Origin: Clostridia bacterium
Lineage (GTDB): Bacteria; Bacillota_A; Clostridia; Christensenellales; Aristaeellaceae
Direction of reading: 5' to 3'
NCBI GenBank assembly: GCA_017530275.1
Contig: JAFXMP010000298.1
Location: 1 to 26,381 of the forward strand
Length of the DNA: 26,381 nt
Every line of letters starts with the position of its first letter. Position 1 is the first letter of the stretch. The notes under the pieces were generated by a model. The model was not told the origin of the DNA. It saw nothing but the letters and a program-made list of their open reading frames with translations, and made no database searches. The position numbers and the translations under genes are program-made. Below, piece by piece: positions 14,997-21,302 of this stretch.

Positions 14997-15854
14997 CTAT
15001 TCGGCGGTCCATCTTCCCGTTGCCCCGCAGGGCAGCACGCCGCCGGAGCGGACGGGGAGGCAAAGCTCTTGGGCATCGATCCTGCCGCCATACCTGCGGG
15101 CGACGGTCTTGCCTAAGATGTTTTGCAGCACCGCGGGCTGGAAACCGGTGGTGTAGCTGTTGATGAAAAAGAACAGGGGATCGTCGGAAAGCGCTTCGGC
15201 GCAGGTGGACACCAGGCCGTACAATTCGTTTTCCAACTTCCACACTTCGCCGTTGGGTCCCCGCCCGTAGCTGGGCGGGTCCATCAGGATACCGTCGTAC
15301 CGGCTGCCCCGTCGAATCTCCCGGCGCACAAAGGCCAGCGCGTCCTCCACGATAAAGCGGAAGCTGGTTTCCGGCAAACCGGATAATTCCCGGTTTTCTT
15401 TGGCCCATTGCACCATGCCCTTGGCGGCATCCACATGGGTCACGTGAGCCCCTGCGGCGGCGCAGGCCAGGGTGGCGCCGCCAGTATAGGCGAACAGGTT
15501 CAGAACTTTAGCTCCAGGCCGCTTTTTCAATAATGTGGACATGGCGTCCCAGTTGGCGGCCTGCTCGGGAAACAGCCCCGTGTGTTTAAAGCCGGTAGGC
15601 CGCACATAGAATTGTAAGCTTTTATAGGCAATAACCCATTTTTCCGGCAGCTTTGCCCGAAATTCCCAAGCGCCGCCGCCTCGTTCGCTGCGGGTATAGT
15701 GCGCCTGGGCTTTTTGCCAAAGCCCCTCGTTTTCCCGGGGCCAGATCACCTGGGGGTCCGGCCGGGCCAGCAGGATATCCCCCCATCGTTCCAGCTTTTC
15801 CCCGCCGCCAGTATCCAGCACCTCAAAATCCTTCCATCCATCGGCAATGAACAT
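14997..15854 (-). CDS. Class I SAM-dependent methyltransferase, RlmI/RlmK-like
   Basis: Probable RNA (rRNA cytosine- or guanine-type) methyltransferase, 285 residues. The Rossmann SAM-binding loop is VLNLFAYTGGATLACAAAGAHVTHVDAAKG, and the catalytic motif is DPPSYGRG, both characteristic of the RlmI/YccW/RlmK group (Methyltrans_SAM). The N-terminal portion (1-95) is a small beta domain rather than a PUA domain; E. coli RlmI is about 396 residues, so this is a shorter relative. The start at 15852-15854 has GAGGA about ten bases upstream. First gene of the presumed minus-strand operon continuing through the pseudouridine synthase to tgt. Family certain, substrate unknown. Confidence 0.9.
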   Translation of the reverse strand: MFIADGWKDFEVLDTGGGEKLERWGDILLARPDPQVIWPRENEGLWQKAQAHYTRSERGGGAWEFRAKLPEKWVIAYKSLQFYVRPTGFKHTGLFPEQAANWDAMSTLLKKRPGAKVLNLFAYTGGATLACAAAGAHVTHVDAAKGMVQWAKENRELSGLPETSFRFIVEDALAFVRREIRRGSRYDGILMDPPSYGRGPNGEVWKLENELYGLVSTCAEALSDDPLFFFINSYTTGFQPAVLQNILGKTVARRYGGRIDAQELCLPVRSGGVLPCGATGRWTAE

Positions 15855-15999
15855 CGCTGCGTTTTCCTCATTTCAGGGCATAAATTCACTTCATAATAAT
15901 ATCATGAAAACTCCTGCCTTGCAAGCAGGGACGGAAAGATTTTGCAGTGTTCAGGCAGCAAACCGGCAAAGGTGTTTTTGAGAAAAATCATAAAACCTA

Positions 16000-16028
16000 T
16001 TGACATAGTAGGCGTATAGATGTATAAT
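16000..16028 (+). promoter_or_regulatory. Consensus promoter of the metY leader
   Basis: TTGACA (16000-16005), exactly 17 bases, TATAAT (16023-16028): perfect match to sigma-A consensus with ideal spacing. Such a strong constitutive promoter makes sense if control is exerted later, by the attenuator. The start of transcription is expected near 16035. The 145 bases between the methyltransferase start and this promoter hold nothing else I can identify. Confidence 0.93.
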
Positions 16029-16060
16029 ACAGTCAATTCAACCGAAGGGAGGCGCGAAGG

Positions 16061-16183
16061 ATGTCCGAAAACAGGATTTACAAGCTGCAGAACATCATGT
16101 GCTGTCGAATGCTTTACTCCCGGGCAGGTTCCGTGGCGGGGGCGTTCGGCTGTTTATCCACGCGCCTTTGGATGAGGGAATAG
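16061..16183 (+). CDS. 40-codon leader peptide with Cys-Cys codons, upstream of metY
   Basis: A short ORF with an excellent ribosome binding site (GGGAGG, eight bases before the ATG) immediately downstream of a consensus promoter. The peptide begins MSENRIYKLQNIMCCRMLY and ends RLWMRE before TAG at 16181-16183. Two adjacent cysteine codons (TGC TGT, 16100-16105) are flanked by methionine codons at 13 and 17, with a third cysteine at codon 31. It has no signal peptide. Position, size and Cys codons before a sulfur-assimilation gene fit a ribosome-stalling leader sensing charged tRNA-Cys. That role is inferred; the ORF itself is directly visible. Confidence 0.7.
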   Translation: MSENRIYKLQNIMCCRMLYSRAGSVAGAFGCLSTRLWMRE

Positions 16184-16258
16184 GATTGATCCTCCTTCTT
16201 CTATATGCCATGTGCCCGGGAGCTTGCAAAACAGCCCCCGGTTTTTTGTTGCCGGGGG
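16117..16258 (+). promoter_or_regulatory. Attenuator with alternative RNA structures before metY
   Basis: Three competing pairings can be traced. The terminator pairs CCGGGAGC (16216-16223) with GCCCCCGG (16234-16241), one mismatch, followed by six T residues (16242-16247). The antiterminator pairs CTCCCGGGCA (16117-16126, inside the leader ORF) with TGCCCGGGAG (16213-16222), ten perfect pairs that consume the terminator's left arm. A possible anti-antiterminator pairs 16117-16122 with 16137-16142. In addition CCCCCGG (16235-16241) can pair with CCGGGGG (16252-16258). This is the logic of amino-acid attenuation; no SAM or T-box riboswitch motif is seen. Confidence 0.7.
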
Positions 16259-16306
16259 AGGGAAACCAGCCCAGAAAAAACCATAAGAAAAAAGGAGATT
16301 ACGATC

Positions 16307-17593
16307 ATGAGCAATTATAAATTTGAAACCCTGCAGCTTCACGTAGGCCAGGAGCAGGCCGATCCCGCCACCGACGCCCGTGCGGTGCCGATTTATCAAA
16401 CCACTTCCTATGTGTTCCACAACAGCCAGCACGCAGCCGACCGCTTTGGTCTTGCGGACGCGGGCAACATTTACGGCCGGCTCACCAACTCCACCCAGGA
16501 GGTGCTGGAAAAGCGGCTGGCTGCCCTGGAGGGCGGCAGCGCGGCCCTGGCGGTGGCCACCGGCGCGGCGGCTATTACCTATACCATCGAAGCGCTTGCA
16601 GCCAATGGCGGGCACATCGTGGCGCAGAAGACCATCTACGGCGGCAGCTTCAACCTGCTTTCGCACACCCTGCCCCAGTACGGCGTGACTACCACCTTTG
16701 TGGACGCTCACAACCTGAAAGAAGTAGAAAGCGCCATCCAGGACAACACCCGGGCCATTTACCTGGAAACCCTGGGCAATCCCAACAGCGACATCCCGGA
16801 TATCGACGCCATCGCGGAAATCGCCCACAGGCACGGCCTGCCCCTGGTGATCGACAACACCTTCGGCACCCCCTACCTGATCCGCCCCATCGAGCACGGG
16901 GCCGACATCGTGGTGCATTCAGCCACCAAATTCCTGGGCGGCCACGGCACCACCTTGGGCGGCATCATCGTGGAATCCGGGAAATTCGACTGGAAAGCCA
17001 GCGGGAAATATCCCAATATCGCCGCCCCCAACCCAAGTTATCACGGCGTATCCTTCTACGACGTGGTGGGCCCGGCGGCGTTCGTCACCTACATTCGGGC
17101 CATCCTGCTGCGGGACACCGGCGCGTCCATTTCTCCCTTCAACGCGTTCCTGCTCCTGCAGGGCGTGGAAACCCTGTCCCTCCGGCTGGACCGGCACGCG
17201 GAGAACACGAAAAAGGTGGTGGAATACCTGAAAAAACATCCCCTGGTGGAAAAGGTGAACCATCCCTCCCTGCCGGATCATCCCGATCACGCCCTGTACG
17301 AGCGGTATTTCCCCAATGGCGGCGCGTCCATCTTCACCTTTGAGATCAAGGGCGGGCAGAAGGAAGCCTGGGCTTTCATCGACAACTTGAAAATCTTCTC
17401 CCTGCTGGCTAACGTGGCGGACGTGAAAAGCCTGGTGATCCATCCGGCTTCCACCACCCATTCCCAGCTGAGCCAGGAAGAATTGTTGGATCAGGGCATC
17501 AAACCCAACACCATCCGCCTGTCCATCGGCACGGAGCATATCGACGACATTATTGCTGATCTGGAAAACGGGTTTGCAGCGATCCGGGAATAA
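16307..17593 (+). CDS. metY: O-acetylhomoserine sulfhydrylase (O-acetylhomoserine aminocarboxypropyltransferase)
   Basis: PLP enzyme of the Cys/Met metabolism family that makes homocysteine from O-acetylhomoserine and sulfide, and may also make cysteine from O-acetylserine. The 428 residues match MetY, longer than the ~380 of MetB/MetC. Seen: FETLQLHVGQEQADPATDARAVPIYQT at the N-terminus, YGRLTNST (56-63), DNTFGTPY with PLP-pyridine-binding Asp183, and HSATKFLGGHG with Lys208 forming the Schiff base. The C-terminal ANVADVKSLVIHPASTTHSQL is typical of sulfhydrylases. The ATG at 16307 has AAAGGAG and begins conserved sequence; an upstream in-frame ATG at 16205 falls within the terminator region and is rejected. 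Regulation is probably by the leader attenuator. Confidence 0.95.
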   Translation: MSNYKFETLQLHVGQEQADPATDARAVPIYQTTSYVFHNSQHAADRFGLADAGNIYGRLTNSTQEVLEKRLAALEGGSAALAVATGAAAITYTIEALAANGGHIVAQKTIYGGSFNLLSHTLPQYGVTTTFVDAHNLKEVESAIQDNTRAIYLETLGNPNSDIPDIDAIAEIAHRHGLPLVIDNTFGTPYLIRPIEHGADIVVHSATKFLGGHGTTLGGIIVESGKFDWKASGKYPNIAAPNPSYHGVSFYDVVGPAAFVTYIRAILLRDTGASISPFNAFLLLQGVETLSLRLDRHAENTKKVVEYLKKHPLVEKVNHPSLPDHPDHALYERYFPNGGASIFTFEIKGGQKEAWAFIDNLKIFSLLANVADVKSLVIHPASTTHSQLSQEELLDQGIKPNTIRLSIGTEHIDDIIADLENGFAAIRE

Positions 17594-17611
17594 AGACAGA
17601 TAAATAATTGA

Positions 17612-17650
17612 AGGCCAGGGAATCGGACTAAATCTCCTGGCCTCTTTTTT
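17612..17650 (+). terminator. Intrinsic terminator after metY
   Basis: AGGCCAGG (17612-17619) pairs with CCTGGCCT (17636-17643), then C and six T residues. Between here and the convergent oxidoreductase stop at 17771 I see no gene. Confidence 0.85.
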
Positions 17651-17770
17651 CGCTGTTAAAGTGTCAGCGGATCTTTCAGATTCTGTTTTCAATTGGCGGG
17701 ATTCTACTTCCGTGCTGGCTCGGAATCACCAAAAATGCGCATTCCAAATACAGGCGCCGTTTTGCCAAAG

Positions 17771-18793
17771 CTATCGCTTTTCCTGCTGCGGCCGCCGCCT
17801 TACCGTGGAGGCGGAAAGGTAGGCTTCTTCCATCAGGCGGGTGGTGCTCATGCCGTCTTCCGGCAGGATATAGGGCTTATCGCCCCGAACCAGCCGGTCG
17901 TAAAAATCGGCGATCATGTGGGTGTGGCTGTTGCCCCAGTAAGCTTTTCCGATCTTGGCCTCGGTGGCGTAATCCTCAAAAGACGCGCCATCCGGCCCGA
18001 TGATCGTGAGATGTTCGCCGGTCATGTGCAATTCGCCCTTTTCCAAAAGCAAATGCAGCTGTACGGGCATATTATCCGCAGCGCAGTTGCTGCAAAAGAA
18101 CAGGAAGCGGCCTCCATTTTCGTTTTCCAGCAGCATATCGCAGGTGTCTTCGGTTTCGATTACCTCTGCTAAGCGCTTGGCGGTCATGGTGGCGCTTTTC
18201 AGTTCAAACCCGCCGGACAGCCATTTCATCAGATCCAGGGTATGGATGGCCTGGTTGATCAGCACCGAGCCTCCTTCTGTGGCCCATTTGCCGCGCCAGG
18301 GACTGTCGGCATAATAAGCGCTGCCCCGGTCCCAGCACACGAAAGCGCTGCCGCCCTTTACCTTGCCCATCTCCCCGCTGTCGATGATTTGCTTCATCCG
18401 CTGGCTGGCGTCGTTGTATCGATTCTGGAAGCACACGGTAAGGGTTTTGCCGCTTTCCTTCGCGGCCTGTACCATGGCCTGCGCTTCACTCAGGGACATG
18501 CCCATGGGCTTTTCGCACAGCACATGCTTGCCCGCCCGCAGAGCATCGATGGAGATCGGGGCGTGCAGATAATGGGGCACACAGATGTGCACCGCGTCGA
18601 TATCCGGCTGGGCGAGAAGCTCGCGATAATCCAGATAGCCCCTTACACCCTGCTCTGCCGCAGTCTTTTCCTTTTTTTTCGGGTCGATATCGCAAACGGC
18701 GGTCAGCACCGCGCGGTCCGCCTCGTTGATTGCGTGGATATGAACGGCCGAAATCAATCCGCAGCCGATGACCCCAACCCTGAACTGTTCCAT
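17771..18793 (-). CDS. Gfo/Idh/MocA-family oxidoreductase
   Basis: NAD(P)-dependent dehydrogenase acting on a sugar, sugar acid or inositol; 340 residues. The Rossmann start is FRVGVIGCGLISAVHIHAI with the GxGxxx turn, and the family's catalytic lysine motif appears as CEKPMGMSLSEA near 93-104. The second domain carries GGSVLINQAIHTLDLMKWL, with the His that commonly assists catalysis in these enzymes. The ATG at 18793 begins conserved sequence; its ribosome binding site is weak (GAAGGA about ten bases away). Substrate cannot be named. It stands alone between metY and tRNA-Leu, but is near the GH4 and sugar genes, which suggests carbohydrate use. Confidence 0.92.
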   Translation of the reverse strand: MEQFRVGVIGCGLISAVHIHAINEADRAVLTAVCDIDPKKKEKTAAEQGVRGYLDYRELLAQPDIDAVHICVPHYLHAPISIDALRAGKHVLCEKPMGMSLSEAQAMVQAAKESGKTLTVCFQNRYNDASQRMKQIIDSGEMGKVKGGSAFVCWDRGSAYYADSPWRGKWATEGGSVLINQAIHTLDLMKWLSGGFELKSATMTAKRLAEVIETEDTCDMLLENENGGRFLFFCSNCAADNMPVQLHLLLEKGELHMTGEHLTIIGPDGASFEDYATEAKIGKAYWGNSHTHMIADFYDRLVRGDKPYILPEDGMSTTRLMEEAYLSASTVRRRPQQEKR

Positions 18794-18893
18794 GCTGACA
18801 AAATCCTTCTTCCTTCGGTAATTGGTTCCCTTATTCGACGAAAAACGCAAGGTTCCTTCCATCTCATGGAAGAATTGCGCGGTGAAATTGCGC

Positions 18894-18922
18894 TTGACAG
18901 TCCGGGAGCTTTCGGGTATAAT
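18894..18922 (+). promoter_or_regulatory. Consensus promoter of tRNA-Leu
   Basis: TTGACA (18894-18899), a 17-base spacer, TATAAT (18917-18922): perfect sigma-A promoter ending 25 bases before the tRNA. Two direct copies of ATTGCGC (18874-18880 and 18887-18893) precede it, and an inverted repeat CTTCCAT-CTC-ATGGAAG lies at 18856-18872. Confidence 0.92.
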
Positions 18923-18947
18923 GTGAACCACGGCAGGAAAGCCGCAT

Positions 18948-19034
18948 GCCGGTGTGATGGAATGGCAGACGTGACGGACTCAAAATCCGTTGAGCTAATC
19001 ACTCGTGTGGGTTCAAGTCCCACCGCCGGCACCA
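18948..19034 (+). tRNA. tRNA-Leu (anticodon CAA)
   Basis: Class II tRNA of 87 bases including an encoded CCA. The acceptor arm GCCGGTG pairs with CGCCGGC (one T-G wobble), discriminator A. The anticodon stem ACGGA/TCCGT encloses the loop CTCAAAA, giving anticodon CAA for UUG codons. The long variable arm (TGAGC...) is typical of leucine tRNAs, and the T arm reads GTGGGTTCAAGTCCCAC. It has its own promoter and terminator. Confidence 0.96.
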
Positions 19035-19041
19035 AAAAACA

Positions 19042-19075
19042 GGGAGCTTTGCAAATGCGAAGCTTCCTTATTTTT
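19042..19075 (+). terminator. Terminator of tRNA-Leu
   Basis: GGGAGCTT (19042-19049) pairs with AAGCTTCC (19060-19067), one G-T wobble, followed by TTATTTTT. Confidence 0.8.
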
Positions 19076-19090
19076 ATAAAAACTCCAAAG

Positions 19091-19162
19091 GTGGCTTTCT
19101 CGGAAGGGGGCCTGGGGGAAACCGCTCTTTCAGCATGAAAGAGCGGTTTCCCCCAGAATAAT
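19091..19162. repeat. 72-bp hairpin repeat, copy 2
   Basis: Second copy of the element at 1089-1160, with 63 of 72 bases identical. Here the stem is a perfect 21 bp: 19112-19132 and 19136-19156, loop GCA. Where copy 1 has G-C this copy has A-T, and copy 1's A-A mismatch and T-G wobble are both true pairs here, so base pairing is being conserved. As in copy 1, it abuts the stop codon of a minus-strand gene, here GH4 at 19163. Confidence 0.85.
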
Positions 19163-20470
19163 TTACCGGTACTCCGGCAGCCAGCCCTTGTGGGCTTCGA
19201 TGAGGTCGTCGCACATGGCCACGATATCGTCGATGGACAGTTCGCTCTGGCAGTGGGGGTCCATCATGGCGGCCTGATAGATGTAATCCTTTTTGAGGGT
19301 CACGGCGGCCTGGATGGTGAGCAATTGCACGTTGATGTTGGTGCGGTTCATGGCGGCGCAGACTTCGGGCAGATCGCCCACATAGGTGGGGGTGACGCCG
19401 CTGGCGTCGGCGATGCAGGCCACTTCCACGCAGGCAGTCTGCGGCAGGTTGGTGATCAAGCCGGTGTTCAGCACGTTACCGCCGAATTTAAAAGGTTTGT
19501 TGGTTTCCATGGCCTCCATGATGCGGCTGGCGTATTCGCTACTGCGGACGTGGGTCAGGTGCGGGTCCTTTGTCAGTTCGTCCCGCAGCTTTTCCCAGCG
19601 CTCAATCTGGCTGACGCAGCGGCGGGGGTATTCGTCCAGGGGAATATTGAAGCGCTCGATCAGCTCCGGGTACTTGTCCTTGATAAAATAGGGCATGTAT
19701 TCGGCGGTGTGCTCGCTGGATTCGGTGATATAGTAGCCGAACCGCTTCATGATCTCCAGGCGCACCATGTCTCCGTGCTTTTCGGTGATCTGGGCGCAGC
19801 GGCGCTTAATCTCGGGATACAGGTCCTCGCCGTTTTTGCTGATTTCCAGCAGCCACGCCTGATGATTGATCCCGGCGATTTTGTACTGCACGGTGTCGTC
19901 GTATTCCATGCCCGCGTGCTTCATCAGCGTGGGCGCGCAGACCTGGACGCTGTGGCACAGGCCCACGGTTTTCACGTTGGTATACCGCTGCATGGCCCCG
20001 GAGAGCATGGCCATGGGGTTGGTGTAGTTCAGGAACCAGGCGTCGGGGCACACCTCTTCCATGTCCCGGGCAAAATCGAACATCACGGGGATGGTGCGAA
20101 GAGCCCGGAAAATGCCGCCGATGCCTAAGGTGTCGGCGATGGTCTGGCGCAGACCGTACTTTTTGGGGATTTCAAAGTCGGTCACCGTGCAGGGCTCGTA
20201 CAGGCCCACCTGGATGGCGTTCACCACGTAATTTGCTCCCCGCAGGGCGGCTTTGCGGTTTTCCACCCCGCAGTAGGTTTCGATCTTGGCCTTGTTTCCC
20301 AAATTGCTGTTGATGGCTGAGAGCATCAGATGGGATTCTTCCAGGCGCTTGGGATCGATGTCGTACAGGGCGATCACGCTGCTTTCCAGCGCCGGGGTGC
20401 ACATGCTGTCGCCCAGCACGTTCTTGGCAAACACCGTGGAGCCCGCGCCCATGAAAGTGATTTTTGGCAT
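19163..20470 (-). CDS. GH4 family glycosidase, alpha-galactosidase type (MelA-like)
   Basis: NAD- and metal-dependent glycosidase of family GH4, cytosolic, 435 residues. The N-terminal Rossmann motif is KITFMGAGSTVFAKN (3-17). The subgroup motif is CHSV (172-175), which in GH4 marks alpha-galactosidases (alpha-glucosidases have CHEV, glucuronidases CHG, 6-phospho-glucosidases CN(V/I)P, as I recall). The metal ligands are Cys172 and His203 in INHQAW; NYTNP is at 148-152. LplD-type alpha-galacturonidase is the main alternative. It would act on an imported, non-phosphorylated sugar, fitting a nearby ABC importer. The ATG follows AAGGAGGA. A cre-like operator overlaps its promoter region. Confidence 0.93.
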   Translation of the reverse strand: MPKITFMGAGSTVFAKNVLGDSMCTPALESSVIALYDIDPKRLEESHLMLSAINSNLGNKAKIETYCGVENRKAALRGANYVVNAIQVGLYEPCTVTDFEIPKKYGLRQTIADTLGIGGIFRALRTIPVMFDFARDMEEVCPDAWFLNYTNPMAMLSGAMQRYTNVKTVGLCHSVQVCAPTLMKHAGMEYDDTVQYKIAGINHQAWLLEISKNGEDLYPEIKRRCAQITEKHGDMVRLEIMKRFGYYITESSEHTAEYMPYFIKDKYPELIERFNIPLDEYPRRCVSQIERWEKLRDELTKDPHLTHVRSSEYASRIMEAMETNKPFKFGGNVLNTGLITNLPQTACVEVACIADASGVTPTYVGDLPEVCAAMNRTNINVQLLTIQAAVTLKKDYIYQAAMMDPHCQSELSIDDIVAMCDDLIEAHKGWLPEYR

Positions 20471-20509
20471 AATGATTCCTCCTTATATATTGAATGGCTG
20501 GTTATACCA

Positions 20510-20521
20510 GAAAGCGCTTAC
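20510..20521 (-). promoter_or_regulatory. cre-like operator before the GH4 gene
   Basis: GAAAGCGCTTAC, centred on the palindrome AAGCGCTT, matches the CcpA/LacI-family operator core (consensus near TGWAAGCGCTTWCA) except at the outermost bases. It lies immediately upstream of a TATAAC -10-like box (20501-20506, minus strand), i.e. in the promoter spacer, where a bound repressor would block RNA polymerase. This predicts catabolite repression or control by a local sugar repressor. Confidence 0.65.
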
Positions 20522-20600
20522 GGTAAGTTTTCTTTTTTCCGGGCGTAATAAAGTACGCTTGCTGAAAAAAGTCTACGCGAAAATGAAAGATGCCAAACGC

Positions 20601-21299
20601 CTAACGCTTCATTTCTTTTGGATGATTATTTGCCTGTAAAATTTCTTTGACTGTCAGTACATTTTCCTTCACGGAAAAGCGGATGTCCATGCCGCCGTAG
20701 GCCATGCCGTACACCCGTTCAGGGTCGTTTTGGTAGGAGGGGCGGGGGTCCTGGGAAAGGATTTCCAGCAGGGCGTTTCGCTGAGGTTCGGGAACGCGGG
20801 AAAGCAGCTCGGGCGGACAATCTACCGTCAGCAATCGTTCCCATTCTACCGCAGCGAAGCCGCCCTTGGCTTCTGGGTGGCTGTCGGCATAGGGCAGATA
20901 AGGCTTGATGTCAAAAATGGGCGTGCCGTTCATGAGGTCTGCGCCGGATACGATCAGCACCGGGCCGTCCTCGGTGTGCAGTTGAATCTCTACCAGCTTC
21001 ACGCAGGAAAGCCCGATAGGATTGGGCCGGAAGGGAGAACGGGTGGCGAACACCCCCATGCGGGTATTGCCGCCCAGGCGCGGCGGGCGCACGGTGGGGG
21101 ACCAGTCTTCCCGCTTGGCTTCGGAAAACTCCCAGATGAGCCACAGGTGGGAAAAATCCTCCAGGCCCCGCAGGGCGTCGGCATTGCGGAATTCCGGCTC
21201 GAACACCACCCGGGACAGGGCGGAAGGGGCCAGGCCGCTTTGCCGGGGGATGCCAAACTTGGACGAAAAATCATTTTGCGCGCGGGCGATGATCTTCAC
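20601..21299 (-). CDS. trmO: tRNA (N6-threonylcarbamoyladenosine-37-N6)-methyltransferase TrmO
   Basis: TsaA/YaeB-type SAM-dependent enzyme that adds a methyl group to t6A37 of tRNAs reading ACY codons, giving m6t6A; 232 residues. The beta-barrel domain shows EDFSHLWLIWEF and the highly conserved block VRPPRLGGNTRMGVFATRSPFRPNPIGLS (about 69-97). The C-terminal part DPRPSYQNDPERVYGMAYGG is also typical. Translation starts at GTG (21297-21299), three bases after the stop of the glycerol-1-phosphate dehydrogenase gene, whose last codons provide the GGAGG. The two proteins are therefore made together, an odd pairing. The 130 bases before the GH4 start hold only that gene's control region. Confidence 0.95.
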   Translation of the reverse strand: MKIIARAQNDFSSKFGIPRQSGLAPSALSRVVFEPEFRNADALRGLEDFSHLWLIWEFSEAKREDWSPTVRPPRLGGNTRMGVFATRSPFRPNPIGLSCVKLVEIQLHTEDGPVLIVSGADLMNGTPIFDIKPYLPYADSHPEAKGGFAAVEWERLLTVDCPPELLSRVPEPQRNALLEILSQDPRPSYQNDPERVYGMAYGGMDIRFSVKENVLTVKEILQANNHPKEMKR

Positions 21300-21302
21300 G
21301 CC

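Noticed and set aside
15855..15999. Possible small gene or RNA between the methyltransferase start and the metY promoter
   Set aside because: No ORF with a ribosome site, no promoter-terminator pair and no clear structure was seen.
16029..16306. SAM-I or T-box riboswitch before metY
   Set aside because: Neither the conserved SAM-I core nor the T-box sequence is present; the leader ORF with competing hairpins explains the region better.
16205..16306. Upstream in-frame extension of metY
   Set aside because: It would begin inside the terminator region and lacks a ribosome site; the ATG at 16307 has AAAGGAG and begins conserved sequence.
17651..17770. Possible feature between the metY terminator and the oxidoreductase stop
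   Set aside because: Only unstructured sequence; no hairpin with a T run for the minus-strand gene could be supported.
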